This document shows positions 47,280 to 58,624 of a stretch of DNA of 64,000 nt, piece by piece (positions within the stretch are counted from its first letter, which is position 1; each line of letters starts with the position of its first letter). The translations under genes were made by a program, and so were the position numbers. Source of the DNA: Diabrotica undecimpunctata (taxonomy: Eukaryota; Arthropoda; Insecta; Coleoptera; Chrysomelidae). The DNA lies in contig NC_092807.1 in the NCBI RefSeq assembly GCF_040954645.1, forward strand, positions 52,791,481 to 52,855,480. The letters run 5' to 3'. The notes under the pieces are model-generated. The model worked only from the letters and a program-made list of their open reading frames with translations. It was not told the DNA's origin and made no database searches.

Positions 47280-48533
47280 ATGATTGATAGGGTTACTCAA
47301 GACCCACAAAAGTATCCTGATTTTAAGGTAGAGAACAATGTGCTGTACAAACACATTTTAGGTCCGGTAGAGACATTATCTAATATGTCCGACTGGAAAA
47401 TAGTCGTACCTACGCCAAATCCGGAAAACATTTTGCATATGTTTCACGATGAGGTTACTGCTGGTCATTTTGGCTTTTATAAAACGTATCACCGTATTGC
47501 AGAGTTATATTATTGGCCCGGCTTGCGCAAATCTGTAAAAAAGCATATTGCTAAGTGCATGGTTTGTGCTACTTGTAAACGAAGTAATTTACCACAAGCT
47601 GGACTCATGGGTTCCTTCAGGAACATTGATTTTCCTTGGCAAATGATCTCGTTGGATCTCATTGGACCATATCCTCGTAGCTACAAAGGAAATACCTATT
47701 GTTTAGTAGTTGTGGATTATTTTACTAAATTTCCTTTAGTTTTTCCTCTTCGTCAGGCCACAACTCTAGCAATCGTGAAATATTTGGAGGAACAGGTCTT
47801 TTTGTTGTTTGGTGTTCCCCAAATTGTTTCCTGTGACAATGGTCCACAGTTCGTGTCTAAAGCTTTTAAAGACCTTCTAACCAAATACAAGGTTCAGAAG
47901 ATCTTTTATAATGCTGCGTACCATCCGCAAGCAAACCATACTGAGAGAGTGAATCGAAGTATTGTCACAGCCTTGAGATCATACACTTTCCCAGATCACA
48001 GAGCTTGGGATCAATATATTCACTCCTTAGCTCAAGCCATAAGGACTTCTGTCCATGAAGTGACACAGTGCTCCCCATCATACTTGAATTTTGGCAGAAA
48101 CATTGCTTTATCTGGTGACTATTTTGGGTTAATTTCTGAAAATTCCGCAAATCTCCCTCAAATATCCGAGAGACTTCATCGTCTAGATGACCTTCAGACT
48201 CTACCTCCAATTTTTGCTGATATCAGAAAGAAGTTAAAAACTTCTTACCTCCGGAACAAAAGTCAATACAATTTGAGGAAGAGAGATTTGCGATTCTTTG
48301 TTGGCGATAGAGTTTTAAAGAGAAACTTTGTAAAATCAAGTAAAGGTGATGCTATTTCGGCAAAATTTTGCCAGAAATACATTCCGTGTACGGTTGTAAG
48401 GGTAATATCTCCTTTGGTATATGAATTAAGGGACAATTCGACCAACAAACGAATTGGTCAATTTCATGTAAAGGATTTACTGCCTGATAACACCATCGAC
48501 GAGGTTAGTTCTTCATCCTCAGAAGAAGACTAA
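47280..48533 (+). CDS. Complete Ty3/gypsy integrase without the rest of Pol
   Basis: This intact 417-aa frame would carry out strand transfer of LTR-ended cDNA in the nucleus. The zinc module is H56-x6-H63-x29-C93-x2-C96. The catalytic triad is D126 (SLDLIGP), D186 (SCDNGPQF) and E222 (HTERVNR), exact D,D35E. The C-terminal part has a GDRVLKRNF module and KYIPCTVVRVISPLVYEL, then an acidic tail SSSSSEED. In-frame codons upstream (from about 47183) belong to the RNase H-integrase link, so the first Met at 47280 may be used by default. With RT and gag deleted, any mobility would need helper proteins. Why the frame is kept open is the key question. The right-edge copy has a 1-bp frame-shifting deletion in the same gene. 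Confidence 0.9.
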   Translation: MIDRVTQDPQKYPDFKVENNVLYKHILGPVETLSNMSDWKIVVPTPNPENILHMFHDEVTAGHFGFYKTYHRIAELYYWPGLRKSVKKHIAKCMVCATCKRSNLPQAGLMGSFRNIDFPWQMISLDLIGPYPRSYKGNTYCLVVVDYFTKFPLVFPLRQATTLAIVKYLEEQVFLLFGVPQIVSCDNGPQFVSKAFKDLLTKYKVQKIFYNAAYHPQANHTERVNRSIVTALRSYTFPDHRAWDQYIHSLAQAIRTSVHEVTQCSPSYLNFGRNIALSGDYFGLISENSANLPQISERLHRLDDLQTLPPIFADIRKKLKTSYLRNKSQYNLRKRDLRFFVGDRVLKRNFVKSSKGDAISAKFCQKYIPCTVVRVISPLVYELRDNSTNKRIGQFHVKDLLPDNTIDEVSSSSSEED

Positions 48534-50972
48534 CTTAACACTTTCGTTTAAGCTAATCTCTTTCTCTGTTTGTCTTTAGCTTATTTTGATTATATTTTTC
48601 ATTTTAGTCTAAGATTTTTTTTCTAAGATAATCACCAGATAACGTAGGTACACCGCTATTTTTTGTATCTTTTGGCATTGGTTAATGACTTCTATAACTT
48701 ACTAGATAATTAGTATGTACGACTTACATTTTTTTTGTATTATAAATGATGCACTTTATAATGAATTAATATTCTTAAGTACTAATTTTCCCAGGAGAAT
48801 TACTCCTTTTAACCTCTTATGATACGAGGGTTGTTTAGTATATATTTACATATTTAGATTTATACTTATAGTTAATCCTATTACTGATAAGGAACTATGG
48901 AACTATGTTGTTACACTACTGGATCATATATTGTGTGTTATATTTTTGATATTTGATTCCTTAGTATTTGTTTTGATATATTTGTTCAATATTTGCCAAT
49001 TTGGAAAGATGTTTTGATTTTTTTTTATCTTTGGTCTGCTTTATTCTCACTTGTCACGAAAATCTTAAATACTCTACAATAATTTATGTCCTGATTCCAT
49101 ATACAGGATGGTTCTGGAATTAGGTTGGAATTTTGAAGTAGGTAAGGATGACCGGTGTCCTTCTTATTTCTTCTTATTTATTCTTCTGAATTTTCTGTCA
49201 ATGAATCTATCAATACTCAGCTTTAGTGAATACGTGGGTTCGAGATTGTTGCTCAGCAACTGATCACTGCTGCTCAATTAGGTTCGTACTATATGTGTTT
49301 ATTGCAGAGTAGGCAGATGTTTATGCCTCATAATATTTCTGGTCAGGAAATGCTCGCGACATGTCCTAACCATTCTTGTGTGATTGTCCAAATATTCCAG
49401 TTACCTTTTCACAACTTGATAGGGAAGTTTAATTAGTTCATATTAGTTATCTTACTTCAGGTTATGTTTTTTTTCTTTAACTATCCCTACACATGTCAAG
49501 TTAGTTATTTTCATTATTTAAGAGTTTAAACAAATGAGTTGTTCTCTTAGTGTAATCCCACTTCTTTCCTTAGGCATAAATTGCTGTTTAGATTTAGGAC
49601 TATTCCCGGATAATTCCATGCTGCGAGAACTTGTTATAAATCTACAGTTTTGTTCAAAATTGGTTGCTTGTTCTCGACATATTTTTTTTCTATCGTTAGT
49701 AATGGTATTATAGGAAAAGTCCACCACTTTTCTTAGGATTTCTATTGGGATTTTATCGGTGTCTGGTTATTCTCATACATCTGTTGTAGCCACATGCTAT
49801 AGTTAGCGAATACCAGCACACTCAAAATTTATTTAGCCTCTGAATTCCTTTAGTGCATTTTAGACTTTAGACTTTAGGTATTTATCTTTATCTTTGGTCT
49901 AGTTCAGTTACATATTACATTACTTAGTCTGAATAAGTGTGACAATGCTGCTTCACACTTTAGGAAATTTTGCTTTATTGTAATTACTTAGTTGGTATTG
50001 GCTCATATTACCGGATGAGGGTAAGAGCTAATTTAGTTATTAGCATTAGTGAGAATTGATCCTTTCCTGATCGTTCTTCTTTGGATATGCTCTATTTATA
50101 AATCTGGTGTCCATCGATAGTGCGATTTTGGATTCAGTGTCTGATTCCTCACTTATTTGGTTTATTTGGTTATGTAGGTTCGTATCACCATATGTGGGTG
50201 TACGTAGACCTCATTTAGTTTTGAGATTTAGTATTGGTGTGAATGGGTCCATAAATCTTCCTGGTCGTTCTTCTTTGGATATGCTTTTATGAATCTGGTG
50301 TCCATTGATAGTCTGACTTTGGATTAAGCGTCCTATTTCACATTTATTTTGGTTATTACGTCTTTGATATACTTTGGTATGTTTACGATTTAGATTACTA
50401 TTTGTGTTATTTGGTTTGGTGAGAATTGCTCCATAAATCTTCCTGATTGTTCTTCTATGGATATATTACTATGAATCTGGTGTCCATTGTTAGTTCAATT
50501 TTGGATTAAGTGTTCAGTTCTTAACCTATTTAGTTTATGATTTCTTTGATCTTAGTTTAGTATATCTCCGGGTGAGATATTGGTTGAATTGGCTCATACA
50601 TTTGCCTGGTTATTCGTCCTTGGATATACTTAGTCTTATAGATCTGATGTCCATGGATAGTTCAATTTTGGATTTAGTGCCCAATTCGACATTTATTTGT
50701 CAGCAAGAATTTAGTTGGTATATTTAGTTAATATTGGGCTTTTAAGCATATTGTCGATTGAGATTTGGATTCGACTTTGAGTCATCTGAGTTTGTGGTGT
50801 CTGGCGCCATGACCATTCTTTTTTTTTCCCGTGATCTTTAGTTCGTGGTTATTTTTTTTTGTGTAAACTTGCGGATCAACGTGGAATGTTAGGCCAGTAC
50901 ACTTAGTTATTGATACTTTAATTAAAAAAAAAAAAAAAAAAAATTTGGATTAAATTTTTTTTTTCCCGACTA
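48534..50972 (+). other. Non-coding 3' internal region of the integrase-only element
   Basis: No coding region is recognised. It holds a degenerate tandem repeat (about 50040-50720) and an A-tract at 50921-50943 just before the purine tract. Confidence 0.6.
50040..50720 (+). repeat. Degenerate ~170-190-bp tandem repeat, about 4 units
   Basis: The anchor ctggtgtccat recurs at 50104, 50295, 50477 and 50644 (one variant), each followed by gatagt-like and tttggatt motifs and preceded by ttcttctttggatat-like blocks. Confidence 0.75.
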
Positions 50973-50981
50973 GTAGGGGAA

Positions 50982-52146
50982 TGTAACAGTCGTTACTTTT
51001 ATTACAATTTATATTAAAATAACATTTACTTAATAATTTAAGTTGTCACTCTGATCTAATTTGGTACCATTGCGAACCAAAGAGATGACAGGAGATTAGG
51101 GGGAGTGGAAACTGGCTCTTAGTTAACTTGGTTAACAAACTGTGAATTACAATTCACTTTTGATCGAGAGTTTGAAGTGGTACAAATGTGGTAGTTAGCG
51201 AAAGAAAATCCAATTAATGCATAGAATTTCCTTCACTTCAAGAAGTTAAATGTTCTAAGTATAACCATAACAATTTAATTGACGGTGTTTTCGGAAACTC
51301 GGGAGGTTGAAGTGAAATTTCTAGCACGGAAATAAGTAGCTATCTGGTAAAGAATTTTTTTTATATTATAAAAACTAACTTTTTGTTCCCACATCCCACA
51401 TCCTTAAGGTATTCAGAATGACCTTGGGTCACGAATTCAAGCATAGTATGGCCGCTTACAATCATTCTGGCATAAATCTGATTAAAATTCTGAATTTTTC
51501 GTAAATCTCTGACATCTATTACAATTTCCACAGATATTTTAATGAACATTAGAGTATTTTATCTATATCCTATTATTCAGATTCATTATTTCATATTTTA
51601 ATATAGTATTTTGTTCAAGGCCATTATATTTTTACTCTATGTGAAGCAAGGTCACGCTACATCCGATTGGATGGGTTTTTTTATCTACCATAATTATCTT
51701 TTTGCTCCGGTTTCTTATGCTGAAAGAAACTTTCCTCACTTCTTCTTTGATTTCTTTTTATTAATGTTGAGATTAGAAGTAACGGGGAATTGTTTTCAGC
51801 CACCTCCCATGGAATTATAAACTTCCCTCAGAACATCCGAGGGAGAGTACCACTTCAACTCTATAAGAATCAGGGTCATTGGGACAAGCCAGGGAGTATT
51901 GTCTACTCCACCCTCATTTTTTCTCTAGCCTGCACCTAGAGGTAGGGCAGGACCGTAATCATCGGAACTGAGCCAATTAGCACCAGCTCCGTGCTAATTT
52001 TGGACCTCAAGGAGGACTTCGCTGGGACACCGAAGCCATTCGGGAGTATCCTTCCAGACAACTGTTTCACCTAGGAGGACAGTTGGTTTTTGATTCAGAA
52101 CTATATATATATATATATCTTGTTTCACCAGTTATAGTTTTTTTAT

Positions 52147-52217
<71 letters not shown>
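50982..52217 (+). repeat. 3' LTR of the integrase-only element (truncated at TA array)
   Basis: It starts TGTAACAGTC after a purine tract, and runs nearly identical to the 5' LTR up to the (TA)n array (52151-52217). It then switches to unrelated DNA. The ~700 bp that follow the TA array in the 5' LTR are missing here. It also lacks the ~80 bp present near the start of the 5' LTR. Confidence 0.75.
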
Positions 52218-52219
<2 letters not shown>

Positions 52220-53479
52220 ACGGCATTAAGTGAACTCCGCCCATGTTAAAATTCAGGTTCAATTGAGCTCCGTGGTCAAGTGGATACCGATATACGGAGC
52301 TCACTTGACAATTCCGTAATATTGGTTCAGTCGATTCATCAGCATGTAGAGTTTAATAATTTATCAAAATTTTTTGGAGCCCGTAATTACCCCTGTATCA
52401 TAAATGTATATCGCTTAGTTCACGTGTATATATTATAGGGGTCGTTCAGATCTTCTTCATTGTATATTTGAACCATACGTTTATCGGTTTAACTAAGCTC
52501 TGAGAGTTTGGCAACTGTGCGATTATACCGTATATTTTCAACATATACCCTGAACGGTTTATATGGGCTCCTTATTTTTATCTACTGTTTGTAGACAGTG
52601 GAATGTCATACGCATAACACTGTGTAACAGAGGATATCATATTACCTGGTATAACTACGTACTAAAATGTAACTGGTTCTTTAAAAAACAGGTATGAAGA
52701 TACAAAAGGATTTGGGCTTATTATTGAATGGAATGTTCGCTTGCATAGAAAATTTTATTTTTTCTGTATTTTTAAAGATGTTGTTTTTTCATTTAATATA
52801 ATTTTATTAGTTCAATGCCGGACTTGATGTTTTTTTTAATTACAGAAATTTCGTAATATATTTTGTTTACGTGAGTGTCTTTGTACATTTTATGTAAGCA
52901 TCTGATTAATAAAAACTACTTTTATTTTATTCAATCTTCTGCGATATATTGTATAAAACTTTTTTAATATTTTAGTTCTGGTCTTATTTGTGTACTACAT
53001 GTGATATCTCGATAGAAGGTTATCTCAAAATAAATATGGTTAAGTGCTACAATAGATATTTTTGTGTTAAAATGGGTAGTAGTGTGCACAAAAAGAAAGA
53101 ATGGTTAATTTGTCTAACAAGGTATATTTGGCAGCAGAAGCATATAGTACAAGCGTCTATGTTTTAAGGGCGGAAGGACGTGCGCCTCATTTTTAGCTGA
53201 CAAGCTTGCGAAGAATATTATTTCTGGTCCTCAATTTACCTTTTAGTTTTAAACAATAATCTATGACTGACCCAGTGTGATACAAACTATTTTCAAGGAA
53301 TTTATAGGAAGTCTACAGTTCAATGATTTTATGACAAGATTGGATGTTCAGTTTTGTGAAAACGTCTATGTTGAGGAAATTGAAGGAGCACCCACGAGTT
53401 TTTCAGGGGTTTTGGCTGAAAATTTATTCATAGTTTATTTTTATTGTGCAATAATAGGTGTCTCGTCTATATAATAGAA
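52218..53479. other. No feature recognised
   Basis: A short inverted repeat (gtcaagtg ... cacttgac) lies near 52276-52312. Short open frames only. Confidence 0.4.
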
Positions 53480-54070
53480 GTCCTAGTATCTACCGGTATG
53501 GATCGTTTGTTTGTGTAAATGTTATACAGTGTAGGTGCCTTTATGCTACCCCAAGCGAGACCGTTCTTCATCTGCTACTCTTACCAGTGAGTGATACAAA
53601 AAATATTCTCTTATGTTGGCATACGCAGACAATGTAAGTGAGCTTGTTATCTAAGGGGATATCATATAGTTTTTGGAGAAATATTCTGTAATTTAAGGTG
53701 TCTTAAATTGGTTGAAAAATACCACCCCTGATACCGGATATTTTTCGTACCCGTCTTTTTTTTTGCCAAGTTTAAGCAAGGTAACAACTTTGGCTTGTCT
53801 CTAAATTTTGGCTATCTCCATAATTTGAATACAGTTGTTCATCATGAGGATAAGCCATTGTAGAGTGTTTTTGGTCCAGGTTTCGTAATAAGCTTTGTGC
53901 TCAGATCCTCAATGTCGGTAGTTGTATTATTTTTCATTAAATATGTAGATGGTGGATCCAAGCTCAACATCGTTAAAATGTTCTCTCGGCTGACTGGTTT
54001 TGTCCTTTCTTACTTTAAGTTATTCTTTGCTTCTTTTGCGACAGAAATAGCATGTCTATATCTATGATCT
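53480..54070 (-). pseudogene. LINE RT fragment (Jockey/CR1-type), minus strand
   Basis: On the minus strand: TDIEDLSTKLITKPGPKTL near 53870-53940, MEIAKI and RQAKVVTLLKLGK near 53770-53830 (the RT entry block), then after a jump APTLYNIYTNKRSIPVDTR near 53490-53550. Frame changes are frequent and the catalytic box is absent. A different LINE family from the neighbours. Confidence 0.6.
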
Positions 54071-54984
54071 GGTTTTCAGCGATCAGCTATATACCAAATA
54101 CCCTAGGTTAGACCCTATATGTGTTTCCTGCACTAGAGATAAGTTACATTCGTGTTTAGCTCATATGTCTGATAAGTTTAAGTAAAGTAAAGTTTCTTGA
54201 TCTCTAGATATACCCTTAACAGTTATAGACATATGTTATTAGAATAGTTGGTTCTAAAAAGGACCAATTTGACAAAATCATATTAAAGGGGTGACTAAAG
54301 AATTAGCCGATTAATTAATTAATCATTACCCGGGGTATGCCCGATTGCGGTGATCTTATTAGTACTTCAATCTTCCTTAACGCGCGTTCTTTGAATCCCA
54401 TAAGTAATGCATAATCTTTTACTTTTTATTAAAAATTTAAATTTTACATGCCGTGTATTACTTTTTGACGATATTTCGAATCAGATTTGTATAGTAATAA
54501 TTTTAGGTATTAAAGAGCCTCTTTGTGAAAAATAAATAAGTTTGTGATATCGGTCGCAACTCATATCTAGATAATAACAAAATAAACAGTTAAAATAAGT
54601 GTAAACAATTTCAACTACATATATCGGTGCCACTGTTCAGGTGATGGGTTTATCAGAGATTATCAAAGATTACATTTTAATTCAATGTTCTATTTACGTA
54701 TTTTCAATATTAAAAAAGTAGGAAAAGACATGTTTATGCTTTTATTTTTTTAAATCTATTCTATTTTCTTTTTAGAGTTCCGTCTTTTTTGAACGACCTG
54801 TGTTCTTTTTTTAATTGGGCACTTGTCCAAAGCTATGACAAATACTCTTTCCTCTACTATTCTACATTAATATGACTGATTCATTATTTTCTCTAAACAC
54901 TCTGTCCTCTGCTATTCTACATTAATATGACTGATTTATTTTATCTTTCTTGCAGCAATTTTAATGTTTATCCTGTGTATCTTT
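54071..54984. other. No feature recognised
   Basis: AT-rich. Two similar stretches (ctctgtcctctgctattctacattaatatgactga-type) near 54850 and 54900 form a short direct repeat. Confidence 0.4.
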
Positions 54985-56300
54985 TTCTTCTTCTTCTTCT
55001 ATTTATATAGACATGACTGTCATTTTTCAATGTGCCTCCAGTAAGTTGCCGTTCCATCGTTTTCGTGATCTTCCTACTGATCGTCTTCCTACGGGTTGAC
55101 CGTCTCTTGCCATCTTTACTACTCTATTTGTTGTCATTCGGCTTATATGATCGTTCCATTCTACTCTTCTATTTCTTAACCAGTTCTTGATCTTCTCCAT
55201 CTTGCATCTACGTCGTATATCTGTACTTCTAGCTCTGTCCCATAGTGGCTTACCATCAATTTTTCTAAGTGTTTTCATCTCTGCTGTTTCTAATATCCTT
55301 TTTGTCCTCTCTGTGTCAGGTCTTGTTTCTGCCGCGTATGTCATTGGTCTGATGACTGTTTTGTAAATTCTGCCTTTCGTTTCTTTCCCGATAGTTTTAT
55401 TGCTTCATATTGTTTCATTTAGTCAGCCTGCGGCTCTGTTTGCTCTATTCACTGGATCTTCCACTTCAGTTTCGAGCTTTCCGTAGCTAGATAATGTGAT
55501 GGCTAGATATTTAAACTCCATCACTTGTTCTATTATCTGACCTTTCAGCTCCAATTAACATCTTAGTAAATTTGCTGTTGTAACCATGAATTTTGTCTCT
55601 TTTGGGGAAATAACATGTTCAATTTTCTGGCAGTTATATGAAATTGGTGCAGCACACGTTGTAAATCATCTTCATTTTGAAAGAGTAGTATTGCGTCGTT
55701 TGCACAGCAATTTTAATTTGTTTTTCTTCCATTTGGTATCTTTTTTTAGTTCTTACTTTTTTATTATTTCATCCATAATCAGGTTGAACAATAGAGGACT
55801 CAGGAAATATTCCTGCCTTATCCCATTGTCAGCTTTATTAGGGTCGGTTGGTTCTTCTTCTACTTTTACTTTTATTGTGTTATTTTGGTATATATTTTCG
55901 GTCGTTTTGATTTTTCCTAGAGGTATCTCTCTTGCGTACAATAAGTGGATAACGTTTTTTAATTTGTGTTTCTTCTGCATATCATTATTTCTTCTGTGTA
56001 TTAAAAGTTAAATTTTGCTTATTATTAAGATTCCCTTAACGTGTTTATTAATTGTCTTGTTTCTGCAGTACGAATATATGTGTATCATGATAGATTGTAA
56101 TGCATATTTCATTTGCGTTTGCCAATTACTTTTTCACTTCCTCAGCGATAGGTCTTTTTTTCCTCATCAATAACCTTATCTTATCCTCGCTCGATACAGG
56201 TATTCTAAGATATTTATATTTCACTATATGCTCTATCATTTGGTTTTTATCTCAAATTTGCACCTATGACGAAATTTATAATACATATCTAATATCTGGT
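54985..56300 (-). pseudogene. Rearranged LINE fragments, minus strand
   Basis: From 56300 downward: a thumb-like piece (IVKYKYLRIPVSSEDK), then RT codons KNVIHLLYAREIPLGKIK, EYFLSPLLFNLIMDEIIKK (55753-55980), then thumb and C-terminus MTYAAETRPDTERTKRILET and RRSVGRSRKRWNGNLLEAH (55027-55344). The first thumb piece precedes the RT, so fragments of more than one copy are joined. Same family as the LINE at 58625-61310. The 3' end has an (AAG)n tail. Confidence 0.7.
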
Positions 56301-56868
56301 GCTTTCATATGAAACTGGAATAAAACACTTGGTAGATAATATTTATTTGTTTTGAGTACACTTTTTTTAGAACCTAGTACATAAAGGAATAAATATTTGT
56401 CTGTTTAGTGTTTTCCAAGTCTGTAAAACATAAACAGGCTTAAATATTAGATTATACATTTATTAAGAATATTCAATATCGAAATTGAAGATTTTGTATC
56501 ACAAAATATGAATAGGTTTTTACATTTTGTTTGACGTTTTAATCTTCTAATCGGAGTTCATTTTTCAAAAAACTATAAAATTGTGAGAACAAATTGCTAT
56601 ATAAAAGTACGAGGCAATATTCTCATGCTGTGAGCTTTGCTGCTCTGTTACTTGTATAACGCTTAAGCTATTTTTAATTTTTTGTCAATATTTTTGAGGT
56701 GTTTCCTTAAATGACCATGTTTAAGGTTAGTACGTTTGATTAAATGAAATTGATATTAATTTAATAGTTTCCATTTTATTAGTACTGATGGTATATAACT
56801 AGCATCTGTTGGTACTATATATCAATTTTAACATGTGGAAGTGAGAGCACTCTCTTGTTAGTATTTTC
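56301..56868. other. No feature recognised
   Basis: AT-rich DNA before the SINE. Confidence 0.4.
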
Positions 56869-56881
56869 AGTGTAAATTATG

Positions 56882-57127
56882 TGGCAGCCGTAGCTCAGTG
56901 GCTGTGTTACTGGTTTAACAAGCTGGAGGGCCCGGGTTTGAATCATGGCACCAACAAAATTTTCAATTTCTAATTTAACTGCGCTGCCACCGTGCTTCGG
57001 AGGGTACGTAAAGCCGTCGGTCCCGGCTACGAAAGTAGTCGTTAAGTCATGTTAGGGGCGCTTGCGCGACCTGAAAACCCTAACACTAGACCTTGGCCAG
57101 AAGGTTACACGAACTTACTTACTTACT
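56882..57127 (+). mobile_element. tRNA-derived SINE with 13-bp TSD
   Basis: The head has RNA polymerase III promoter boxes: an A box tagctcagtgg (56891-56901) and a B box ggtttgaatc (56935-56944), in a tRNA-like frame. The body has a GC-rich block (gtgcttcggagggtacg, ccgtcggtcccggcta) and the tail is (ACTT)n. AGTGTAAATTATG is repeated at 56869-56881 and 57128-57140. The 246-bp element has no LINE of matching tail in this window. The perfect TSD indicates a young insertion. Confidence 0.9.
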
Positions 57128-57349
57128 AGTGTAAATTATGACGAAACCAGAAATAACCCATAATATTCCCCCCGTGTGATCTTAGTATTTCCATTGATTG
57201 AATAATATAGGGTCTCCAATATTTCAGTCAATGGTATGTCAGAGTGGTTTTTATTAATTTTTATATATATTTGCAATATGAAGAAGAAAGTTCAGTATAG
57301 GCAGTTAAACAGCTAACCTGTCAATTTAAAAGTAAGAGCAAGTACCAAC

Positions 57350-57990
57350 TTGCTGAAAAGCATACCCATACACAAAAGGGATGATAAAATGTAGTGCACA
57401 AACTATAGCGGTATAAGCTATATATTAATTATTAGGATATACAGATTTTTTTCTGATAAACCTATAACGATTGAGTGAATAGGTGAACTATCAAATAGGA
57501 GACTATTAGTGTGGAATTAGAAAAAACTTAATAGAGACCTGGACAAAGAAATGAGAGATCAAGTACTAAAAGCAAATAGACTGGCAGGATGCCTTAATAA
57601 CACTATATGGCTAAACAGACACATTAACACTGAGATGATATCAATTTATAAAGCCAGTGTAAGACAAATAATGACATATGCTTCAGAAACAAGACCCGGC
57701 ACAGCCACAACGCAAAGAATAATGGAAACGGCAGAGATGAGAGTACTGAGAACAATTATAGGAAATACGCTGAGAAATCAAAAGAGAAGTGAAGACATTA
57801 GAAGAAAATGTAACGTAAAGTGTATAAATGAATTTACACAAAATAGAAAAAAAGAATGGAATAATTACATAAGCAGAATGGAGGAGACCCGTGACGTCAA
57901 AATTGGAAGAGATAAGTCACGAATCGGCAGAAGAAGTATCGGATGATCGCGCAAAAAATGAAGTGATAACCTTCCATAGAGGTATTATTC
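57350..57990 (+). pseudogene. LINE fragment (thumb and C-terminus), plus strand
   Basis: A decayed RT entry (near 57395) jumps to the thumb: NRLAGCLNNTIWLNRHINTE, QIMTYASETRPGTATTQRIM, and RRKCNVKCINEF, ending RIGRRSIG (57551-57946). It is close to the pieces at 58790-58950. It lies just after the SINE and is opposite in strand to its relatives on both sides. Confidence 0.75.
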
Positions 57991-58620
57991 CACCAATGAA
58001 CAAGTAAAATTGCTTATAAAGAGAAATAATAACAAGAAAAAAAAGTAACATCTCTCAGATAAATAAGCGGAACAACAGAAACTGAGTATAAACGTGAAAT
58101 TCCAGAATTAACATTAAATAAATTACCGCAAATCGTACGAACTGAAATAAGTGTTATTTTCTGCTCATATATATAATAAGAACTATATTTAAACCAAGTG
58201 ACAGAAAAAAAATTATATATACATTTACTTCTAAATGATTAAGGTCTATAAAATTATTATTAAAGTTAAAGCTTATACAAGCGACAAAGTTTTTAAAACA
58301 ATTAGACCGAACATAATATCATAACTGTAACACATAATAAAATATATACGGAAACAATAAAGAAATAGATATGTTTAGTGGTTATGAAACCGCTTGTCGT
58401 CTGCCATGAATTTTATTACAGAATCAAGTTACCAATACCATAAGACACCAAAATATTTTGTCTGAGTAATGACTTACTACGATAAAAAGAAATAGAATAC
58501 TTTTATAATACACAACGTTATAACGTTGTGTAAACGCATGTTAATAACAATTGGTAATAAAGACATAAAGATACCCACTAGAAAGTTTAAAATTTCAAAA
58601 CTACAGTAAAATAAAGTTCA
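57991..58620. other. No feature recognised
   Basis: AT-rich. A short palindrome (acacaacgttataacgttgtgt) lies at 58510-58532. Confidence 0.4.
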
Positions 58621-58624
58621 AGTA

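Larger units (their letters stand above)
44878..52217 (+). mobile_element. Integrase-only LTR retrotransposon (copy 1)
   Basis: Order: 5' LTR, primer-binding-like site, short non-coding leader, integrase gene, ~2.4 kb of non-coding DNA with a tandem repeat, purine tract (agtagggga), 3' LTR. Gag, protease, RT and RNase H are absent: coding resumes at the RNase H-integrase link (VVADALSRVHDI, near 47200). The LTRs differ by few substitutions, so insertion is recent, but the 5' LTR has ~80 extra bp near its start. A second copy at 62169-64000 has the same deletion, so this is a derived non-autonomous family or a segmental duplicate. Confidence 0.8.

Noticed and set aside
50040..50720. CRISPR-like array
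   Set aside because: The repeats are long, degenerate and uneven, without short identical repeats and unique spacers; the context is eukaryotic.
53277..53474. 65-aa plus-strand frame
   Set aside because: No motif, and no support from neighbours.
56885..56960. Possible functional tRNA gene
   Set aside because: The A and B boxes belong to a SINE head with TSD and (ACTT)n tail; the acceptor stem does not close.
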